From positions 1-64,000 of the forward strand of contig JAITUC010000019.1 in the NCBI GenBank assembly GCA_031286585.1: 64,000 nt of DNA, written 5' to 3'. The translations under genes and the position numbers were made by a program. The notes below the pieces were generated by a model. The model did not search any database. It saw only the letters and a list, made by a program, of their open reading frames with translations, and was not told the DNA's origin. The DNA is from Delftia acidovorans. Lineage in GTDB: Bacteria; Pseudomonadota; Gammaproteobacteria; Burkholderiales; Burkholderiaceae_C. Each line of letters begins with the position of its first letter. Within the stretch, counting starts at the first letter, position 1. Of this stretch, positions 32,041 to 41,182 are shown one piece after another.

Positions 32041-33464
32041 CATTGCACGCCCTGCAGGAGCCTCAGGCCCGCCCTCCCTGGTGGCGCCGCTGGCTGCGCC
32101 CCACGCTGGGCCGGCGCCTGCTGCTGGCGCAAATGGGCGTGCTCACCGTGATCTGGACCGCGCTGCTGGTGGCCACCTTCTACATGGCCCATTTCCACAA
32201 CGAACTGCTGGCCAGCGATCCCGTCTACGAACTGGTGATGGCCGTTGCCGAAGACCTGGCCGACCTGCCCGACCGCCAGCAGCACAGCCTGGCCGCTCTG
32301 GATACGGCCCTGCGCCATGAATACGGCGACGGCGAGGACGACAATCGATTCACGCCCAGCCTGCTGGTCTGGCAGGAGGGCCAGTTGATCTTCCGCTCCC
32401 CCACGCCCGCACCCACCCTGCGCAACCGCGTGCCGGGCAAGGTCGAGGACATCGATGCCGGCAATCAGACCTGGCGCATGCGCACGCTGAGCTCGCCCAC
32501 GGGACGGACGGAGGTCACGCTGATGCTGCCCTCCTTCCATGAACTGCTGATCAATCTCAACACCCGCAGCTACTACCTGCTGCCGTTGCTGATCAGTCTG
32601 CCCTTCCTGGCCTTTCCCGCCTGGTGGTCGGTGCGCGCGGCGCTGCGCCCTCTGCGCCGCGTGGGCGACGAGCTGGCCACACGCGGCCCCGACGACCTCA
32701 GCGCACTCACCTACTCGCCACCGCACTCCGAGCTGCGGCCTCTGGTGCAGGATATCAACGCCCTGCTGGCCCGCGTGCGCTCCAGCAGCGAGCGGGAACG
32801 CAACCTCATCGCCGACGCAGCCCATGAACTGCGCACGCCGCTGGCGGCCATGCACGTCAACGTGGAAGCCATGCTGCGCCATGGCGGCGAACCGCACCAG
32901 CAGGAACTCATGGACAGCCTGCTGCGCAGCAACCAGCGCGCCAGCCGCATGGTGGCCCAGCTGCTGCAACTCATGCGCAGCGAGACCGATGCGCCCGGCA
33001 TGGCCATGCAGCCGCTGCGTCTGGACCTGCTGCTGGAAGACCGGCTTGCCGCACTCGACGCCCTGGCCTGCCGCCGCCCGGTGGAACTGGCCCTGGAAGC
33101 CAGCGAACCGCTGAGCGTGATGGGCGAGCGCGAAGGCCTGGTCTCGCTGATCGACAACCTCGTGGACAACGCCATCAAATACAGTCCCGCGCACGCCACC
33201 ATCAGCGTGCGCCTGCAGCGCCGGGGAGACCAGGCCGTCCTCCAGGTGCGCGACCGTGGCACCGGCATTGCCGAGGCATGGCGCCAGCGCGTCTTCGACC
33301 GCTTCTTTCGCGTGCCCGACCAAAGCCAGAGCGGCAGCGGCCTGGGCCTGGCCATTGCCAGAACCGTGACCCAGCGCCACGGCGGCAGCATCGAACTGCA
33401 CAACGCTCAGGATGGCGGGCTGCTGGCAAGCGTCAGCCTGCCCGTGCTGCAGGACGCCGGCTGA
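32037..33464 (+). CDS. Sensor histidine kinase, partner of the OmpR-type regulator
   Basis: 475 residues. Two membrane segments (about residues 32-52 and 178-200) bound a periplasmic sensor domain of about 125 residues. A HAMP-like linker follows, then the HisKA helix with His263 (ADAAHELRTPLAAM) and an ATPase domain with N box NLVDNAIKYSP, G1 RDRGTGI and G2 GSGLGLAIA. It phosphorylates the regulator encoded just upstream. No known ligand domain is recognised in the periplasmic part. It converges on waaA, leaving 38 bases between. Confidence 0.93.
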   Translation: MTLHALQEPQARPPWWRRWLRPTLGRRLLLAQMGVLTVIWTALLVATFYMAHFHNELLASDPVYELVMAVAEDLADLPDRQQHSLAALDTALRHEYGDGEDDNRFTPSLLVWQEGQLIFRSPTPAPTLRNRVPGKVEDIDAGNQTWRMRTLSSPTGRTEVTLMLPSFHELLINLNTRSYYLLPLLISLPFLAFPAWWSVRAALRPLRRVGDELATRGPDDLSALTYSPPHSELRPLVQDINALLARVRSSSERERNLIADAAHELRTPLAAMHVNVEAMLRHGGEPHQQELMDSLLRSNQRASRMVAQLLQLMRSETDAPGMAMQPLRLDLLLEDRLAALDALACRRPVELALEASEPLSVMGEREGLVSLIDNLVDNAIKYSPAHATISVRLQRRGDQAVLQVRDRGTGIAEAWRQRVFDRFFRVPDQSQSGSGLGLAIARTVTQRHGGSIELHNAQDGGLLASVSLPVLQDAG

Positions 33465-33502
33465 TTCGGCCGGTGGATACCGCCAGCCGAAACCTGTGTG
33501 GC

Positions 33503-34846
33503 TCAGCGCAACGGCTGGGACTGCACCAGCCCGGCCACCGCCTGCGCCGTGGCCTGCGCGGCCCCGCGGTGCTGGTCCAGAAAGCCGCGCGCCTGGGCCA
33601 CGGCATGGGCGTGGGACTGCCGGTCCCCGGCCAGCTCCACGGCCAGGCGCAGCCCGTGCTCCAGGTCGGGAGCGCGCAGGGCGGCGCCGGCTTCGCAGGC
33701 CAGGTCCGAGGCTTCGCTGAAGTTGAAGGTATGCGGCCCCAGCACCACGGGGCAGTCGCAGGCCAGGGCTTCGATGAGGTTCTGGCCGCCCAGCGGCGCA
33801 AAGCTGCCGCCCATGAGCGTGGCGTCGGCCAGGCCGTAGTACAGGGCCATCTCGCCCAGCGAATCACCCAGCCAGATGTCGATGTCATCCGCCGCAGCAC
33901 CGGAGGGCGGGCCGCCCACCCACTGGCTGCGCCGCGAGACATGCAGGCCACCGCCGGCCAGCAGCGCCGCCACTTCGTCAAAGCGTTGCGGATGGCGCGG
34001 CACGACCAGCCATTGCACTGCCCGCACGGCCCGCACGCCCCGGCCTGCCGGCCCCAGCGCGCGCAGGGCGGACAGAAGCATGACCTCTTCACCCTCGCGG
34101 CTGCTGGCCAGCAGCACCACGGGGCGGGACACCGCAGTCTTCCATCCGCGGGCGCGCTCCAGCAGCGCAGCGTCCGGACGCGCATCGAACTTCAGGTTGC
34201 CGAGCACGCCACGCACGGGCGCGCCCAGCAGGCGCAGGCGCTGCGCATCGGCCTCGGTCTGCGCCCACACGGCGGCCAGCGCGGCATAGGCAGGGCGTGC
34301 CAGGGGCGCCACGCGCAGTGCCTGGCCCAGTGATTTGTCGCTGAGTCGCGCGTTGGCCAGCGCCAGCGGCACGCCCTCTTCGCGGCAGATGGCAGTCAGG
34401 TTGGGCCAGACCTCGGTTTCCATGAGCACGCCGACCGCGGGCCTGAATTGCTGCACGAAACGGCGAACGGCCGCCGGCGTGTCCCAGGGCTGCCAGACCT
34501 GCAGGTCGCCGGGTTGCAGCAGCCTGCGGCCTTCGGTGCGGCCTGTGGCCGTACCATGGGTCAGCAGCAGGCGCATGCCGGGCAGGCGCTCGCGCAGCGC
34601 GGCCAGCAAGATGGCGGCAGCGCGCGTCTCGCCCAGCGATACGGCGTGAATCCAGACCCATTGCCCGCGTCCGTCCTGCCCCAGCGCGGCTGGCTGGTAG
34701 CGGCCAAAGCGCTCGGGAATGTGCTCGGCATAGACGGGTTCGGCCTCGGCGCGGCGCAGCAGCTTGCGGCGCAGCAGCGGCTGCGCCGCCCAGGTCACGG
34801 CGCTGTACAGCGCGCGCGCCCAGGACGTGGGAGAGCGTGAGGTCAT
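33503..34846 (-). CDS. waaA: 3-deoxy-D-manno-octulosonic acid transferase
   Basis: 447 residues, somewhat longer than the E. coli enzyme. The N-terminal glycosyltransferase-N domain has WIHAVSLGETRAA and RLLLTHGTATGR; the C-terminal half has GGSFAPLGGQNLIEALACDCPVVLGPHTFNF, the KDO-donor site region. The enzyme adds KDO from CMP-KDO to lipid A precursor at the inner membrane. The region around residues 235-330 is enriched in Arg/Ala repeats (RGVRAVRAVQWLVVPRHPQR), still in frame. The gene is 15 bases from the phosphomutase stop and probably read with it. Confidence 0.94.
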   Translation of the reverse strand: MTSRSPTSWARALYSAVTWAAQPLLRRKLLRRAEAEPVYAEHIPERFGRYQPAALGQDGRGQWVWIHAVSLGETRAAAILLAALRERLPGMRLLLTHGTATGRTEGRRLLQPGDLQVWQPWDTPAAVRRFVQQFRPAVGVLMETEVWPNLTAICREEGVPLALANARLSDKSLGQALRVAPLARPAYAALAAVWAQTEADAQRLRLLGAPVRGVLGNLKFDARPDAALLERARGWKTAVSRPVVLLASSREGEEVMLLSALRALGPAGRGVRAVRAVQWLVVPRHPQRFDEVAALLAGGGLHVSRRSQWVGGPPSGAAADDIDIWLGDSLGEMALYYGLADATLMGGSFAPLGGQNLIEALACDCPVVLGPHTFNFSEASDLACEAGAALRAPDLEHGLRLAVELAGDRQSHAHAVAQARGFLDQHRGAAQATAQAVAGLVQSQPLR

Positions 34847-34861
34847 CGCCTGGCGCGCAAA

Positions 34862-36250
34862 TCAGTGCGCGGCGCCGCCAAGCTGCGCGCCGGGCTTGAC
34901 GCGCTCCAGCAGCGCCAGCATCTGCGCCTCGATGCGCGACAGCGCCTCCTGGGTCTGGCCCTCGAAGCGCAGCACCAGCACGGGCGTGGTGTTGCTGGCG
35001 CGGATCAGGCCGAAGCCGTCGGCCCAGTCCACGCGCAGGCCGTCGATGGTACTGACCTGGGCCGGTGCGGCAAAGGTCTCGGCGGCCAGGGCCTGCAGTT
35101 CGGCGGCCAGGCGATGGGGCTCGCCCTCGGCGCAGGCCACATTCAGTTCAGGGGTGGAAAAGCTGGTGGGCAGCGCGTTGAGCAAGGCGCTGGGGTCGGC
35201 CTCGCGGCTGACGATCTCCAGCAGGCGGCAGCCCGCATAGGTGCCGTCATCGAAGCCGTACCAGCGCTCCTTGAAGAAGATGTGGCCGCTCATCTCGCCG
35301 CCCAGCGGTGCGTCCAGTTCCTTCATGCGTGCCTTGACCAGGGAGTGCCCGGTCTTGAACATCACGGGCTCGCCCCCCGCCTCGCGGATGGCGGGCGCCA
35401 GGCGCTGCGTGCATTTCACGTCGTAGACGATGCTGCCGCCCGGCACGCGCGAGAGCACGTCCTTGGCAAACAGCATCATCTGGCGGTCGGGGAAGATGTT
35501 CTGGCCGTCCTTGGTGACGATGCCCAGGCGATCGCCGTCACCGTCGAAGGCCAGGCCCAGTTCGGCGTCCGAGGTGCGCAGCGCCTCGATCACGTCGCGC
35601 AGGTTCTCGGGCTTGCTGGGGTCGGGATGATGGTTGGGGAATTCACCATCCACTTCGGAGAACAGCTCGACCACCTCGCAGCCCAGGGCGCGGAAAATGC
35701 CGGGCGCCGAGGCCCCGGCCACGCCGTTGCCGCAGTCCACCACGATCTTGATGGGGCGCGCCAGCTTCACGTCACCCACGATGCGCGCCTGGTAGTCGGC
35801 CTGCACATCGGCGCGGCGCACGCTGCCGGTGCCCGTCAGGGTCCAGTCGTCGCTCTCGACACGGCGGCGCAGGGCCTGGATTTCCTCGCCGTAGATGGCG
35901 CGGCCGGCCAGCACCATCTTGAAGCCGTTGTAGTCCTTGGGGTTGTGGCTGCCCGTGACCTGGATGCCCGAGCGCGCCAGCGTGCTGGCCGCGTAGTACA
36001 GCATGGGCGTGGTGGCCAGGCCGATGTCGATCACCTCGATGCCGACCTCGGTGAGACCGGCGATCAGCGCCGCGGACAGCGAGGGTCCCGACAGGCGGCC
36101 ATCGCGTCCCACGGCCACCACGGTCTCGCCGGCCGCCAGGGCCGCCATGCCGAAGGCGCGGCCCACGCCAAGCGCAACCTCCTCGTTGAGCGTGGACGGC
36201 ACGATGCCGCGGATGTCATAGGCTTTGAAGATGGAAGATGCGACCTGCAC
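34862..36250 (-). CDS. Phosphomannomutase/phosphoglucomutase (AlgC-type)
   Basis: 462 residues starting at a GTG (36250) that gives the family N-terminus (MQVASSIFKAYDIRGIVPSTLNEEVA); the frame is open to 36352 but the extra stretch does not look like protein. The phosphoserine is Ser101 in TGSHNPKDYNGF; the metal loop is FDGDGDR; the sugar-binding loops GEMSGH and the phosphate-binding end RASNTTPVLVLRFEG are intact. It interconverts mannose- or glucose-1- and 6-phosphates for LPS and exopolysaccharide precursors, which fits its position next to waaA. Confidence 0.93.
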   Translation of the reverse strand: MQVASSIFKAYDIRGIVPSTLNEEVALGVGRAFGMAALAAGETVVAVGRDGRLSGPSLSAALIAGLTEVGIEVIDIGLATTPMLYYAASTLARSGIQVTGSHNPKDYNGFKMVLAGRAIYGEEIQALRRRVESDDWTLTGTGSVRRADVQADYQARIVGDVKLARPIKIVVDCGNGVAGASAPGIFRALGCEVVELFSEVDGEFPNHHPDPSKPENLRDVIEALRTSDAELGLAFDGDGDRLGIVTKDGQNIFPDRQMMLFAKDVLSRVPGGSIVYDVKCTQRLAPAIREAGGEPVMFKTGHSLVKARMKELDAPLGGEMSGHIFFKERWYGFDDGTYAGCRLLEIVSREADPSALLNALPTSFSTPELNVACAEGEPHRLAAELQALAAETFAAPAQVSTIDGLRVDWADGFGLIRASNTTPVLVLRFEGQTQEALSRIEAQMLALLERVKPGAQLGGAAH

Positions 36251-36399
36251 GTCGAAAACGCTTTCTCGTCGGTTGAAAACAGGGCGCCGCAGCCCGGAAC
36301 CTGGCCCGGCTGCGGCCCAAGCCGCGATTGTAGGCGCGGCAGGCAGGGGCACCGACGCACATCACTCCGGCTGAAAGCGGTTGCGGCGCCTGCCCTGCC

Positions 36400-38286
36400 T
36401 CACAGCTGCTGCTGCACCTGGGCCAGCGCCGCCGGGTCTTCCATGGTGCTGAGGTCCCCCGGGTCGCGTCCCTCGGCCACGGCCTGCATGGCACGGCGCA
36501 GCAGCTTGCCGCTGCGCGTCTTGGGCAGCGCACTGACGAAGACCACGCGCGAGGGCCGGGCCACGGCGCCCAGCCGCGCATCGACCAGCTTCATCACATC
36601 GGCCTGCAGCGCGGCGCGCTCGGCCTCGCTCTCCAGCGCCGTCCGGGGCACGGCAAAGGCCAGCGCCACCTGGCCCTTGAGGGTGTCGGCCACGCCGACC
36701 ACGGCCACCTCGGCCACCTGGGGGTGGGCGGAGATGCATTCCTCGATCTCGCGCGTGCCCAGGCGGTGACCGGCCACGTTGATCACGTCGTCCGTGCGGC
36801 CCAGGATGAAGAAGTAGCCGTCCTCGTCGCGAATGCCCCAGTCGAAGGTGCTGTAGACCATGCGGCCCGGAATGCTCTTCCAGTAGGTGTTGATGAAGCG
36901 CTGGTCGTCGCGCCAGACGGTCTGCATGCAGCCCGGCGGCAGCGGTCCCTCGATGGCCAGCACGCCTTTTTGCCCGGCGCCGAGCAGTTCCTCGCCCGTG
37001 GCCTCGTCGATCAGCTTCACGTCATAGCCATAGACGGCCTTGCCGGGACTGCCGAAGCGCGTGGTCTGCTGCTCCACGCCGTTGCACAGCGTGAGGATGG
37101 GCCAGCCGGTCTCGGTCTGCCAGTAGTTGTCGATGACGGGCTTGCCCAGGGCCTGGCTGATCCACTGCGCCGTGGGCTCGTCCAGCGGCTCGCCGGCCAG
37201 CCACAGGGCCTTGAGGCTGGAGATATCGTGGCGGTGCAGGTACTCGGCATCGTGCTTCTTGAGCACGCGGATGGCCGTGGGCGCCGAGAACATGTGGGTG
37301 ACCCGGTACTTCTCCACGATGCTCCACCAGATGCCCGCGTCGGGGCGTATGGGCAGGCCCTCGTAGAGCACGGTGGCCATGCCCGCGATCAGCGGCGCAT
37401 AGATGATGTAGCTGTGGCCCACGACCCAGCCGATGTCGCTGGTGCAGAAAAAGGTCTGCCCCGCCTCGGCTCCGAAGATCAACGGCATGCTGGCGGCCAG
37501 CGCCACCGTGTAGCCGCCCGTATCGCGCTGCACGCCCTTGGGGCGCCCCGTGGTGCCGCTGGTGTAGAGCGTGTAGCTGGGGTCGGTGGATTCCACCCAG
37601 GTACAGGCGACCTGGGCGTCGGCGTGCAGCGCACGCAGGCTGGCCCAGTCATGGTCGCGGCCGGCGCGCATGGGCGCGGGCGCCAGGCCACGGTCCACGA
37701 TGAGCACGGCGGCAGGCTTGTAGCTGGCCAGTTGCAGGGCCTCGTCCAGCAGGGGCTTGTAGGCCACGACGCGCCCACCGCGCGAGCCTGCGTCGGCACT
37801 GACGATGACCTTGGGCTCGGCATCATCGATGCGCGAGGCCAGCGCCGCCGAGGCAAAGCCGCCGAACACCACCGAATGGATGGCGCCCAGCCGCGCGCAG
37901 GCCAGCATGGCGAAGGCCGCCTCGGCAATCATGGGCATGTAGATCTGCACCCGGTCGCCCTTTTGCACACCCAGCGACTGCAGCACGGCGGCCATGCGCT
38001 GCACCTCGGCATGCAGCTCTCGGTAGGTGTAGACCTTTTCCGTGCCGGTCTCGGTGGAGATGGCGATCAGCGCGTTCTGATCGGCGCGCTCTGCCAGGTG
38101 CCGGTCCACGGCGTTGTGGCAGAGATTGGTCTGCCCTCCGACAAACCACCGTGCAAACGGCGGATTGTCGTAGTCGCAGATGCGCTGGGGCGGCACATGC
38201 CAGTCGATGCGGCGGGCCTGCTCGGCCCAGAAGGCATCGCGCTCCTTGATGGAGCGGCGGTGGAAATCGTCGAAACGCGGGGCCAT
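36400..38286 (-). CDS. prpE: Propionyl-CoA synthetase (acyl-CoA synthetase)
   Basis: 628 residues, usual for PrpE, with AGGAGA before the ATG. The AMP-binding core TLYTSGTTGRPKGVQRDTGGY, the adenylate region NYWQTETGWP and the C-terminal LPKTRSGKLLRR with catalytic Lys are all present. It makes propionyl-CoA (possibly also acetyl-CoA) from the acid, ATP and CoA. The prpBCD genes are not in the window, so it is unlinked to a methylcitrate operon here. Close relatives are annotated as acetyl-CoA synthetases, and the preference for propionate is inferred from the sequence style (SVVFGGFASAALASRID, DIGWVVGHSYIIYAPL). Confidence 0.88.
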   Translation of the reverse strand: MAPRFDDFHRRSIKERDAFWAEQARRIDWHVPPQRICDYDNPPFARWFVGGQTNLCHNAVDRHLAERADQNALIAISTETGTEKVYTYRELHAEVQRMAAVLQSLGVQKGDRVQIYMPMIAEAAFAMLACARLGAIHSVVFGGFASAALASRIDDAEPKVIVSADAGSRGGRVVAYKPLLDEALQLASYKPAAVLIVDRGLAPAPMRAGRDHDWASLRALHADAQVACTWVESTDPSYTLYTSGTTGRPKGVQRDTGGYTVALAASMPLIFGAEAGQTFFCTSDIGWVVGHSYIIYAPLIAGMATVLYEGLPIRPDAGIWWSIVEKYRVTHMFSAPTAIRVLKKHDAEYLHRHDISSLKALWLAGEPLDEPTAQWISQALGKPVIDNYWQTETGWPILTLCNGVEQQTTRFGSPGKAVYGYDVKLIDEATGEELLGAGQKGVLAIEGPLPPGCMQTVWRDDQRFINTYWKSIPGRMVYSTFDWGIRDEDGYFFILGRTDDVINVAGHRLGTREIEECISAHPQVAEVAVVGVADTLKGQVALAFAVPRTALESEAERAALQADVMKLVDARLGAVARPSRVVFVSALPKTRSGKLLRRAMQAVAEGRDPGDLSTMEDPAALAQVQQQL

Positions 38287-38327
38287 TGTCTGTCTCCTGT
38301 CGTTGTCATGGATTGGCGGCTTCTGAA

Positions 38328-38356
38328 TTCATAATTATTCATAATGCGCTTGCCAA
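38328..38356 (-). promoter_or_regulatory. Probable sigma-70 promoter of prpE with 8-bp direct repeat
   Basis: On the minus strand TTGGCA (38351-38356) and TATGAA (38328-38333) stand 17 bases apart, a good sigma-70 arrangement, about 40 bases upstream of the ATG. The -10 region overlaps two copies of TTCATAAT (plus-strand 38328-38335 and 38338-38345), spaced by one helical turn, which may be an activator or repressor site. Confidence 0.5.
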
Positions 38357-38401
38357 AAGCTGACAGCTCCGCGCTGCGCGGGCGGACAGGCCCCGTCAAA
38401 C

Positions 38402-39073
38402 TCAGAAGCCGTAGCGCAGGCCTACCGAGATCTCGCTGGAACTCAGCTTGGCGCGCATCTGCTCATCCTGCAGGCCACGGACATTGGTGAAGTTGTTGGC
38501 GCCACTGTGGGTCTTGCCCATGCCCACATAGCGGTAGCCCAGGTCGATGCTGACCTTTTGAATCGGCGAGTAGCTGATGCCAAAGCCTAGCGCATAGGCC
38601 AGATTGTTCTGGGAATCGCTGAAGTACTGGCGGTTCGGATTGCCTTGCCAGCCGCTGGACTGCAGACGGGCCAGGCCCAGGCCCGCCGTGCCGTACACGG
38701 AGAACTGCGCGTTCAGGGGAAAATCCTTGTACGCATTGATCATCAGGCGCTGAGAACGGATGCTGTGGTGATTGAAGCTGGTGGGAAAGCGCGTGGAGCC
38801 GCTGGTGAATTCGTTGCTCCTGGGCAGGGTGTACTCGGCTTCCAGGCGCCAGTCCGACGGGAGCTGATAGCCCAGGGCCAGAGAGCCTCCCGTGGCGCGG
38901 CGGCTGTCGTCGCCAGGCACGAACTGTCCCAGGCCGGGGCGGGCGCTGGAATCCATGTCGTGGGCCTTGTAGCTGGCAGAGTTGATGCGGACGGCGCCAT
39001 AGAAATTGTCGGCAGCCAAAGCGCTGCCCGAGGCGGCCAGGATCAGGGAGGCAAAGGTCAGAACGTGTTTCAT
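38402..39073 (-). CDS. Outer-membrane beta-barrel protein (OmpW/OmpA-like porin)
   Basis: 223 residues from the ATG at 39073. A signal peptide covers residues 1-21 (LTFASLILAASGSALAA), and the mature protein alternates polar and hydrophobic residues in short strands, ending in Phe (GLRYGF), as for an eight-stranded barrel. Recognisable strands include GGSLALGYQLPSDWRLEAEYTL and SIDLGYRYVGMGKTH. It is a small outer-membrane protein, possibly a narrow channel or adhesion factor. I cannot assign the family more closely. The promoter region upstream is 120 bases. Confidence 0.75.
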   Translation of the reverse strand: MKHVLTFASLILAASGSALAADNFYGAVRINSASYKAHDMDSSARPGLGQFVPGDDSRRATGGSLALGYQLPSDWRLEAEYTLPRSNEFTSGSTRFPTSFNHHSIRSQRLMINAYKDFPLNAQFSVYGTAGLGLARLQSSGWQGNPNRQYFSDSQNNLAYALGFGISYSPIQKVSIDLGYRYVGMGKTHSGANNFTNVRGLQDEQMRAKLSSSEISVGLRYGF

Positions 39074-39195
39074 ACAGTCTTTCTTGGGGGAATGAGGCCA
39101 CTGTAGAAAAACGCCCTGCCCGCGCCTATTCGGACGGCTACGCGCGCAGCTCCGTAGAACTACGCGACACGCAGTCCCAAGAGAGGTACGGCATG

Positions 39196-39219
39196 AAAAA
39201 AGGCGCTCCGAAGAGCGCC
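39196..39219 (-). terminator. Intrinsic terminator after the isochorismatase-fold gene
   Basis: On the minus strand GGCGCTC, loop TTCG and GAGCGCC are followed by six T. It ends the minus-strand gene 39253-39855. Confidence 0.85.
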
Positions 39220-39252
39220 CGAGAACTGCAGGAACGAGGCCCGCGCCTTGGC

Positions 39253-39855
39253 TTACTTGACCAGGGCCAGCATGTCCTTGAATGCCGGATGCTCGCAGCT
39301 GCGCAGCCACTCGAAGGCCACCATCTCGGTGGTCACGAGTTCGGCGCCTGCGCCGGCCAGGCGGTCGAAGGCGGCGTCGCGATTGCGCTCGGTCCGCGAG
39401 CTGCAGGCGTCGGTGACGACCCAGACATCGAATTCTTCTTCCAGCAGCTCCAGCGCGGTCTGCAGCAGGCAGACATGCGCTTCACAGCCGGCAATCACCA
39501 CCATGCTGCGCTCGGGCGCCTGCTGCTGGGGCCTTTGCAGGTGCTTGGGCAGGCTGCGTGCATTGCCGCCCTGCGGACGTGCAGGAGGACGCAACCACTC
39601 GCCCAGGCCCTCGGCCACGGCGCTGAAATGCATCTTGGACAGGGTCCGGTCGCACAGCGCGCGCAGTTCGGCCTCGTTGGAGCCCAGGCGCGAGGGGTTC
39701 TGCTCGGTGCCGAACACCGGCACGTCCACCAGCTGCGCCAGGCGCGCCAGCTTCACGGCATTGGCCAGAACTGCCGGTCCCTCGAAGATGGCCGGCATCA
39801 GGCGCTCCTGGTAATCGACGAGTACGAGCTGGGAGTCGGTAGCTTCAAGCAGCAT
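39253..39855 (-). CDS. Isochorismatase-fold cysteine hydrolase
   Basis: 200 residues. The triad is Asp14 (LVLVDYQERLM), Lys74 (TLSKMHFSA) and Cys129 (AGCEAHVCLLQTALELL). It is a different subgroup from the YcaC-like protein at 16.3 kb, and closer to bacterial homologues of the ISOC1 type. A Pro/Gln-rich insert (about residues 90-115) is unusual. The substrate is unknown; the family includes nicotinamidases and oxamate or carbamoyl hydrolases. It is a single gene with its own terminator. Confidence 0.85.
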   Translation of the reverse strand: MLLEATDSQLVLVDYQERLMPAIFEGPAVLANAVKLARLAQLVDVPVFGTEQNPSRLGSNEAELRALCDRTLSKMHFSAVAEGLGEWLRPPARPQGGNARSLPKHLQRPQQQAPERSMVVIAGCEAHVCLLQTALELLEEEFDVWVVTDACSSRTERNRDAAFDRLAGAGAELVTTEMVAFEWLRSCEHPAFKDMLALVK

Positions 39856-40050
39856 GGCGGATCTTTCTTCGGAATGTGGGGCGGCGCAGGCCGCCCTTCT
39901 TATAGAGGACGAATGGGAAAGCCTTCCATTGTCGCAGCTTGCGTGGGTTCACCGCCGCGCTGCCCGGATTCCCGAGGTAGCTCAAAAACCCGGGCATTCG
40001 GGGGTCTTATCGAATTTGTCCTACGTTTTTGCGTGGTAATCTCGCGCCCC

Positions 40051-40686
40051 ATGTCCCGATGGCTTATTGCACTCCTGTTTGTCAGCGTCACGGCACACGC
40101 GGCTCCGCCCGAAATGCGTGACGACGATATGAACCAGCTGCTGGTCAACCGCAGCCTCATCTCGCAGCTGCGCGAAGCCCGCCACCACATGGCGGAACGC
40201 ACTTCCGACTTCGTCAAGGAAGCACGACAAAGCGTCGCCGAAAAGACCTCCGATCTGGTCGTGACCGCCATGGGCTTCATCGGCGTTCCCTACCGCCGCG
40301 GCGGCAACAATGCCGAGACCGGCTTCGACTGCAGCGGCTTCGTCCGCGCCATTTACTCCGAAACCCTGGGCAAGGTCCTGCCGCGCCGCGCCGACCAGCA
40401 GGCACAGGCTACGGAAAAAATCGACAAGAACGAACTCAAGCCCGGTGATCTGGTGTTCTTCAACACCATGCGCCGCACCTTCAGCCATGTCGGCATCTAC
40501 GTCGGCGACGGCAACTTCATCCATGCGCCACGCACTGGCGCACAGGTTCGCGTGGAAAGCATGCAAAGCGCATACTGGGCCCGCCGCTTCGATGGCGCCC
40601 GCCGCGTGCAGGATGCCGATGGCCTGGGCCTGGACGCCAGCAAGGCCGCTCTGGCCATGCAGATGCAGGCAAGCCAGCTGCAGTGA
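40051..40686 (+). CDS. NlpC/P60 (C40) cell-wall peptidase
   Basis: 211 residues from the ATG at 40051. Residues 1-18 are a signal peptide (WLIALLFVSVTAHA). The catalytic residues are Cys94 (GFDCSGFVRA), His146 (FSHVGIYVG) and His158 (NFIHAPRTG). Between the signal and the domain lies a helical region (residues 30-75). It cleaves peptide stems of peptidoglycan in the periplasm. No SH3 or LysM domain is present. It has its own terminator at 40713-40745, and no clear Shine-Dalgarno was seen. Confidence 0.9.
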   Translation: MSRWLIALLFVSVTAHAAPPEMRDDDMNQLLVNRSLISQLREARHHMAERTSDFVKEARQSVAEKTSDLVVTAMGFIGVPYRRGGNNAETGFDCSGFVRAIYSETLGKVLPRRADQQAQATEKIDKNELKPGDLVFFNTMRRTFSHVGIYVGDGNFIHAPRTGAQVRVESMQSAYWARRFDGARRVQDADGLGLDASKAALAMQMQASQLQ

Positions 40687-40712
40687 CCGCAGCGTCTTTT
40701 GCGCCAATCCAC

Positions 40713-40745
40713 AAACGCCTGCACATGCAGGCGTTTTGTTTTTCA
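40713..40745 (+). terminator. Intrinsic terminator after the NlpC/P60 gene
   Basis: A perfect 10-bp stem AAACGCCTGC / GCAGGCGTTT with loop ACAT, then T-rich sequence (TTGTTTTTC), 26 bases after the stop. Confidence 0.85.
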
Positions 40746-40848
40746 GGGCCCTGCCCTGGCTTCGTCCCAGGTTGAGATGCTGTCCGACAGCCCCCCCCAG
40801 TGCCGGGCCCTAGAGTCGCGGCATGGAAGCTTCAGTTCGGAGAAAAGC

Positions 40849-41106
40849 ATGATGTCCTTGATTGGTACCCTCATCGTTGGCCTGATCGTTGGCTTGCTGG
40901 CGCGGGCACTCAAACCCGGCGATGACAGCCTTGGCTGGATCATGACCATCCTGCTCGGCGTCGCAGGATCGTTTCTTGCCAGCTACGTCGGCGTTGCCAT
41001 GGGCTGGTACGAGGCCGGGCAACCCGCCGGCTGGATTGCCTCCATCGTGGGCGCCATCGTCATCCTCTTCATCTACGGCCTGGTGCGCAGCAAGAGCGCA
41101 CGCTGA
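40849..41106 (+). CDS. GlsB/YeaQ/YmgE family membrane protein
   Basis: 85 residues, three hydrophobic segments (residues 3-21, 30-50, 60-80) with conserved Gly and the loop LARALKPGDDSLGW, matching the transglycosylase-associated GlsB family. Members are induced by stress and sit in the inner membrane; the function is not settled. Two adjacent ATGs (40849 and 40852) can start it, after GGAGAAAAGC. It is probably monocistronic. Confidence 0.88.
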   Translation: MMSLIGTLIVGLIVGLLARALKPGDDSLGWIMTILLGVAGSFLASYVGVAMGWYEAGQPAGWIASIVGAIVILFIYGLVRSKSAR

Positions 41107-41182
41107 CCGCCCTGCGCGCCATCCGCATTCACCGGCTGGCGCATTTTCCTGATCGACATCTGCCCCGTCTTCACTGGCACGC

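Noticed and set aside
28588..32043. A minus-strand open frame of about 1150 codons opposite PIMT, rhodanese, tolC and the response regulator
   Set aside because: It crosses five real genes and has no recognisable motif or ribosome site.
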